A stretch of 9,451 nt of DNA, from positions 1 to 9,451 of the forward strand of contig JALTMC010000882.1 in the NCBI GenBank assembly GCA_027005175.1. The letters are read 5' to 3'. Positions 6,456 to 9,451 of this stretch are shown here, piece after piece; within the stretch, counting starts at the first letter, position 1, and the number at the start of each line of letters is the position of its first letter. The notes under the pieces are model-generated. The model saw only the letters and a program-made list of their open reading frames with translations. It searched no databases and had not been told where the DNA came from. Source of the stretch: Myxococcales bacterium (GTDB lineage: Bacteria > Myxococcota_C > UBA6777). The position numbers and the translations under genes are program-made.

Positions 6456-6484
6456 TTGACGATCGAACAGTGCTTTGCTATGGT
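6456..6484 (+). promoter_or_regulatory. Candidate promoter of the TPR gene
   Basis: TTGACG (6456-6461) and TATGGT (6479-6484) are separated by 17 bases and match the sigma-70 consensus at five and four of six positions. Transcription would start near 6490, giving a leader of about 100 bases. A second TTGACG lies at 6425-6430 without a matching -10. Confidence 0.4.
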
Positions 6485-6496
6485 GTCCTGCACCAT
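6480..6496 (+). promoter_or_regulatory. Perfect inverted repeat over the predicted -10 / start site
   Basis: ATGGTG (6480-6485) and CACCAT (6491-6496) are perfect inverted halves around TCCTG. The repeat overlaps the candidate -10 and the expected transcription start, the usual place for a repressor operator. It could also fold at the very 5' end of the transcript. Confidence 0.35.
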
Positions 6497-6593
6497 GCCA
6501 CACCTTGCATGAAGATCCAACACCCAGAGCAACAACAGTCACTCCAAAAATTGCCGTTTCACACACCACCTTGATCTTGAGGAAGGAGTCATT

Positions 6594-9451
6594 ATGCGTC
6601 GGCATCACTTTCTACTTTTACCTGCGATGGTTTCACTTTGTTTAGGCTTCGCAACAATATCGTGGGCACAGTCCAAGAAAGACAAGCCCGTAGAATATAC
6701 ACTTCCTACAGAGAACATCGCAGGAGGTACGACAAAACCGGCCAATCGCCCAGCCGGACGCACACTCCCCAGCACCCAACGTTCGGCTTCACGACCTGCT
6801 GCAGTGGGCTCGACACCTCCCTCTACGCCACAGAATGACCGAGACGAACTCATAAGCTGGATTCGATGGATACAGTTGGGCAGTGCCGGCTTTGTCCCCC
6901 AAGAGTCGATACTGATCGACCTGATCAAGTTAAACAAAAGATACCCCAACGACCATACTCTTGCCTTCTATCGTGCATCTTTGAATTTCAAATTGGGACA
7001 CACGCAAGAGCTAAAAACCTTTTGTGCCAGCAACGCAAGCGCACCAAATGGCTTCATCTACAAACCCTACTGCAAGGCTTTCCAAAAAGGACGCATCACC
7101 ACCTTTCGCCGACTGCCCCCGTCTCTTGCAAGGGAGTGGCTTCAACAGCTCTATCCTTCCTACAAAAAATCCCCCAACAACCGTATGTTGCGATTTCAAT
7201 TAATCGCACTGTTGATGCGAAATATCTATCGCAACAAGCAAAACCAAGGTCTGGTTAAAAAGTTGCTTGAGGATGATTTGCAGGCTCACCCCAATACCAT
7301 GTGGAGTTTGTTGAACCCTCTCACTTTTCGAGTGAGGATGAATCGAAGGAATCGAACCAAACTGCCCTTTTTGTTGGTGGAAGTTCAGCAATTCGCCCAA
7401 AAGTACCCTCACCACCTAGCTCCCCAGCTTTTATTGATGCGTCTAGCACACATGATGAGGGTTCGCCCCCTGCAAGCCAAGGTTCGAGCCAACATCGCAA
7501 GGTTAAACAAAGGCAACTCACTGCGCTCCTTCTTTATACGTTATAATCTCCTCATGCAGTCGCGAGGAAGTAAGAGCAAAAAACTGACTCAGCTACAACA
7601 AGAAATCGCAAAGTTTAAGACCACGCGCTTTGAGAACCTGGAGGTCCTGTCTCTTTGCAAAACAGTAGGACGTTTGGCCTGGAGACAGCGACGATTGGCG
7701 CAGCGAATTTATGACGACTTACTGAAACGTTTCCCCAACCATCCGAGAGTGTTGATGGATGCAGCAAGCAATCTCAATCGACTCCGTCGTAAAAAAGAGG
7801 CAAGAGCACTCTTTTTAAAAGCGGCCACACGGGTTGAGGATTTGCATACACTGCGCTTGCTCTACTGGAGAGTTCAAGGGTATCGAACACGTCCTCTGGC
7901 GCTAAAGGTCCTCACGATGTATCTCAAAAAGCACCCTGGTAATGCGTGGGCTTTAAGTAAGCGAGCAAACACATACAAGCTCATGGGAAAAAAGAACGAA
8001 GCAGAACAAGATTACCGAATACTTTTAGAAAAGAAAACAGAGCCATCAGCAGCCATCTACAGAGACATTGCTAACTTTTATCGCTTTGATGGCAATCTTC
8101 GTAAAGCCGCGGCGATTCTGAATCGGGCGATACAAGTCTATCCAAAGAGTGCCATACTTTACTCCGTAAGAGCACCTATCATAAAGAGGATGGGGAAAAG
8201 GCAGGAGGCAGAGAGAGACTACCTGAAAGCCTATCAACTCAACCCCACTTCGTATTGGGCAGGGAATGCCTATACTCGACATCTACAGTCAACACAGCAG
8301 TATGCCAAAGCATTGGCCTTTGTGAAGAAGCAGCTCAGCTCGGCCACAATACCTCGGTATTACCGAAAGCAATGGAAGAGTCTTTATATCAGCACACTGA
8401 TCAAGGCAGGTAAGCACAAAGAGGCGCGGGCCTATGTGATGCAATCGGGTGATGCCACCTCCTTGTTGAATGCAGCACGCGCCAGTCAGCGAACAGGCAA
8501 AAAAAACCAGGCATTGCAGTACCTCAGGGCCGCTTTAAACAAAAAATCGAGAAAGTATGTAACTCGCAGTATTTACAGGTTGATGGCGAGGATCTACACC
8601 TCACAGCGCAAGTACAAAATGGCAGAGAAGACGTACCTTCAGATCATTCGAAACGAGCCGAAGCAGTACTACAACTACTATGGCCTCTCTCGTTTGTACT
8701 CCTACCGAATGAAGCAGCCCCAAAAAGCGATCGCACTCTGGTCTGCTTATATTATGCAAAATCCCAAGGATTCGAAGGCATACTATCAGCGAGCCCGCAT
8801 CCATCAGAGTGCCAAAGAGCTACAAGCCGCGTTACTCGACTACAAGAAAGGTTTGCAGCTATCAAAGAAGACTCGCTATCACTATAGCCGCGTTAGCAGC
8901 TTCATCAAATACTACTTAAAAAAGCCTGCGCTAGCCCTTGATCTGTGGGCAAAGTACCTTGCGAAACATCCAAAAGATGCCTACGCATATCGCGAGCGTG
9001 CTTCTCTCTATGCCAAGATGAAGAATTACAAGAAAGCAGAGCAAGACTATAAGAGAGCGATTAAGTTAAAGCCCCAGTACTTATACAATTACAGTGCTCT
9101 GGCAAGTATGTATCGGTATCGGCTACGCCAACCTCAAAAAGCCATTGACCTGTGGACATCGTATATTTCAAAGTATCCAAAGAAGCCTGGAGCGTATCGC
9201 AATCGTGCTTATCTGTACCGACAGCAAAAAGCTTACCAACAAGCTGTGGCCGATTATGAAACAGCGATCAAGTTACAACCTCATAATGCATACTCGTATA
9301 GCTCCTTGGCCTCACTATACACCTATTACCTCAAAGACTTTGACAAGGCTGCTGCGACCTGGACACGTTATATCCATCGCAAGAAGTACGATGCCTCGGG
9401 TTATATCAATCGCGCCAAAATATATGCCCGTCAAAAGTCTTGGGACAAAGC
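6594..9451 (+). CDS. Secreted/periplasmic TPR-repeat protein (3' end outside window)
   Basis: The frame is open from ATG 6594 to the right edge, 952 codons without a stop. GGAAGGAG (6581-6588) lies 5 bases before the ATG. Residues 1-25 are a Sec signal peptide: MRRHH, a hydrophobic core FLLLPAMVSLCLGFATI, and SWA before Q26. A Pro/Thr/Ser-rich linker runs to about residue 80. The rest is helical repeats. Up to about residue 480 they are diverged (for example QRIYDDLLKRFPNHPRVL). Classic TPRs follow, such as KAAAILNRAIQVYPKSAILY and EAERDYLKAYQLNP. From residue 693 there is a regular 69-residue double-TPR unit. The protein is very rich in Lys, Arg, Gln and Tyr, so it should be strongly basic. 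No catalytic domain is visible in this part. Its role is probably protein-protein scaffolding in the envelope, but the missing C-terminus could carry another domain. It diverges from pepP. Confidence 0.9.
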   Translation, partial: MRRHHFLLLPAMVSLCLGFATISWAQSKKDKPVEYTLPTENIAGGTTKPANRPAGRTLPSTQRSASRPAAVGSTPPSTPQNDRDELISWIRWIQLGSAGFVPQESILIDLIKLNKRYPNDHTLAFYRASLNFKLGHTQELKTFCASNASAPNGFIYKPYCKAFQKGRITTFRRLPPSLAREWLQQLYPSYKKSPNNRMLRFQLIALLMRNIYRNKQNQGLVKKLLEDDLQAHPNTMWSLLNPLTFRVRMNRRNRTKLPFLLVEVQQFAQKYPHHLAPQLLLMRLAHMMRVRPLQAKVRANIARLNKGNSLRSFFIRYNLLMQSRGSKSKKLTQLQQEIAKFKTTRFENLEVLSLCKTVGRLAWRQRRLAQRIYDDLLKRFPNHPRVLMDAASNLNRLRRKKEARALFLKAATRVEDLHTLRLLYWRVQGYRTRPLALKVLTMYLKKHPGNAWALSKRANTYKLMGKKNEAEQDYRILLEKKTEPSAAIYRDIANFYRFDGNLRKAAAILNRAIQVYPKSAILYSVRAPIIKRMGKRQEAERDYLKAYQLNPTSYWAGNAYTRHLQSTQQYAKALAFVKKQLSSATIPRYYRKQWKSLYISTLIKAGKHKEARAYVMQSGDATSLLNAARASQRTGKKNQALQYLRAALNKKSRKYVTRSIYRLMARIYTSQRKYKMAEKTYLQIIRNEPKQYYNYYGLSRLYSYRMKQPQKAIALWSAYIMQNPKDSKAYYQRARIHQSAKELQAALLDYKKGLQLSKKTRYHYSRVSSFIKYYLKKPALALDLWAKYLAKHPKDAYAYRERASLYAKMKNYKKAEQDYKRAIKLKPQYLYNYSALASMYRYRLRQPQKAIDLWTSYISKYPKKPGAYRNRAYLYRQQKAYQQAVADYETAIKLQPHNAYSYSSLASLYTYYLKDFDKAAATWTRYIHRKKYDASGYINRAKIYARQKSWDK
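8670..9451 (+). repeat. 207-bp (69-residue) super-repeat inside the TPR gene
   Basis: Units start at 8670, 8877, 9084 and 9291, exactly 207 bases apart with no indels; the fourth is cut by the window edge. Each holds two TPR-like hairpins. Conserved pieces in order are YNYxxLxxLYxYRL, KAIxLWxxYI, PKxxAYxxRAxLY and DYxxAIKLxP. The units are clearly diverged in amino acids and codons, so the expansion is not recent. Confidence 0.88.

Noticed and set aside
6302-6535. N-terminal extension of pepP up to 6535
   Set aside because: The extra 78 residues have no family resemblance and would make the protein far longer than PepP. A ribosome-binding site supports 6301.
6594-6675. Lipoprotein signal at Cys16 of the TPR protein
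   Set aside because: The residues before Cys16 are VSL, with Leu at -1, which does not fit a lipobox. A normal signal peptidase site at SWA before Q26 is better.

Overview
The window holds six protein-coding genes, two of them cut by its edges, with repeat-bearing spacers between them. Left to right on the + strand: the 3' end of metG (methionyl-tRNA synthetase with its C-terminal tRNA-binding domain, to 533); a 343-base spacer; rho, the transcription termination factor (877-2130); a spacer with six copies of a 23-bp repeat; an unrecognised membrane-anchored protein (2371-3552); a spacer with a 40-bp tandem repeat; and a rhomboid intramembrane protease with N-terminal zinc ribbons (3847-4926). 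A convergent pepP gene (Xaa-Pro aminopeptidase) lies on the - strand (4964-6301). Divergent from it, on the + strand, a large secreted TPR-repeat protein starts at 6594 and is still open at the right edge. No rRNA, tRNA, insertion sequence, phage gene, CRISPR array or recognisable defence system was seen.

The organism is bacterial and Gram-negative-like. The Rho protein has the uninterrupted RNA-binding domain and wording typical of deltaproteobacterial/Myxococcota-type Rho. Zinc-ribbon rhomboids and long exported TPR proteins fit the same broad group. This placement is inference. The base composition is near balanced, and + strand genes from rho onward are C-rich and G-poor. The metG fragment is the opposite: G-rich, with 12 of 15 arginines encoded by AGA/AGG, whereas rho uses none. 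The first ~550-600 bases therefore look foreign to the rest, through gene transfer or an assembly join in the metG-rho spacer.

The genes do not form one pathway. metG and rho are housekeeping genes, and pepP and the rhomboid are unlinked proteolytic functions. The membrane-anchored protein and the TPR protein look lineage-specific and envelope-associated. The most distinctive features are: (i) different tandem repeats (20, 23 and 40 bp units) in three successive + strand spacers, with the C-rich 23-bp array directly behind rho; (ii) a rhomboid whose second zinc ribbon has kept its fold signature but lost three of four cysteines; (iii) a TPR protein that settles into an exact 69-residue super-repeat rich in tyrosine, lysine and arginine; and (iv) a perfect inverted repeat over the predicted -10 element of the TPR gene.
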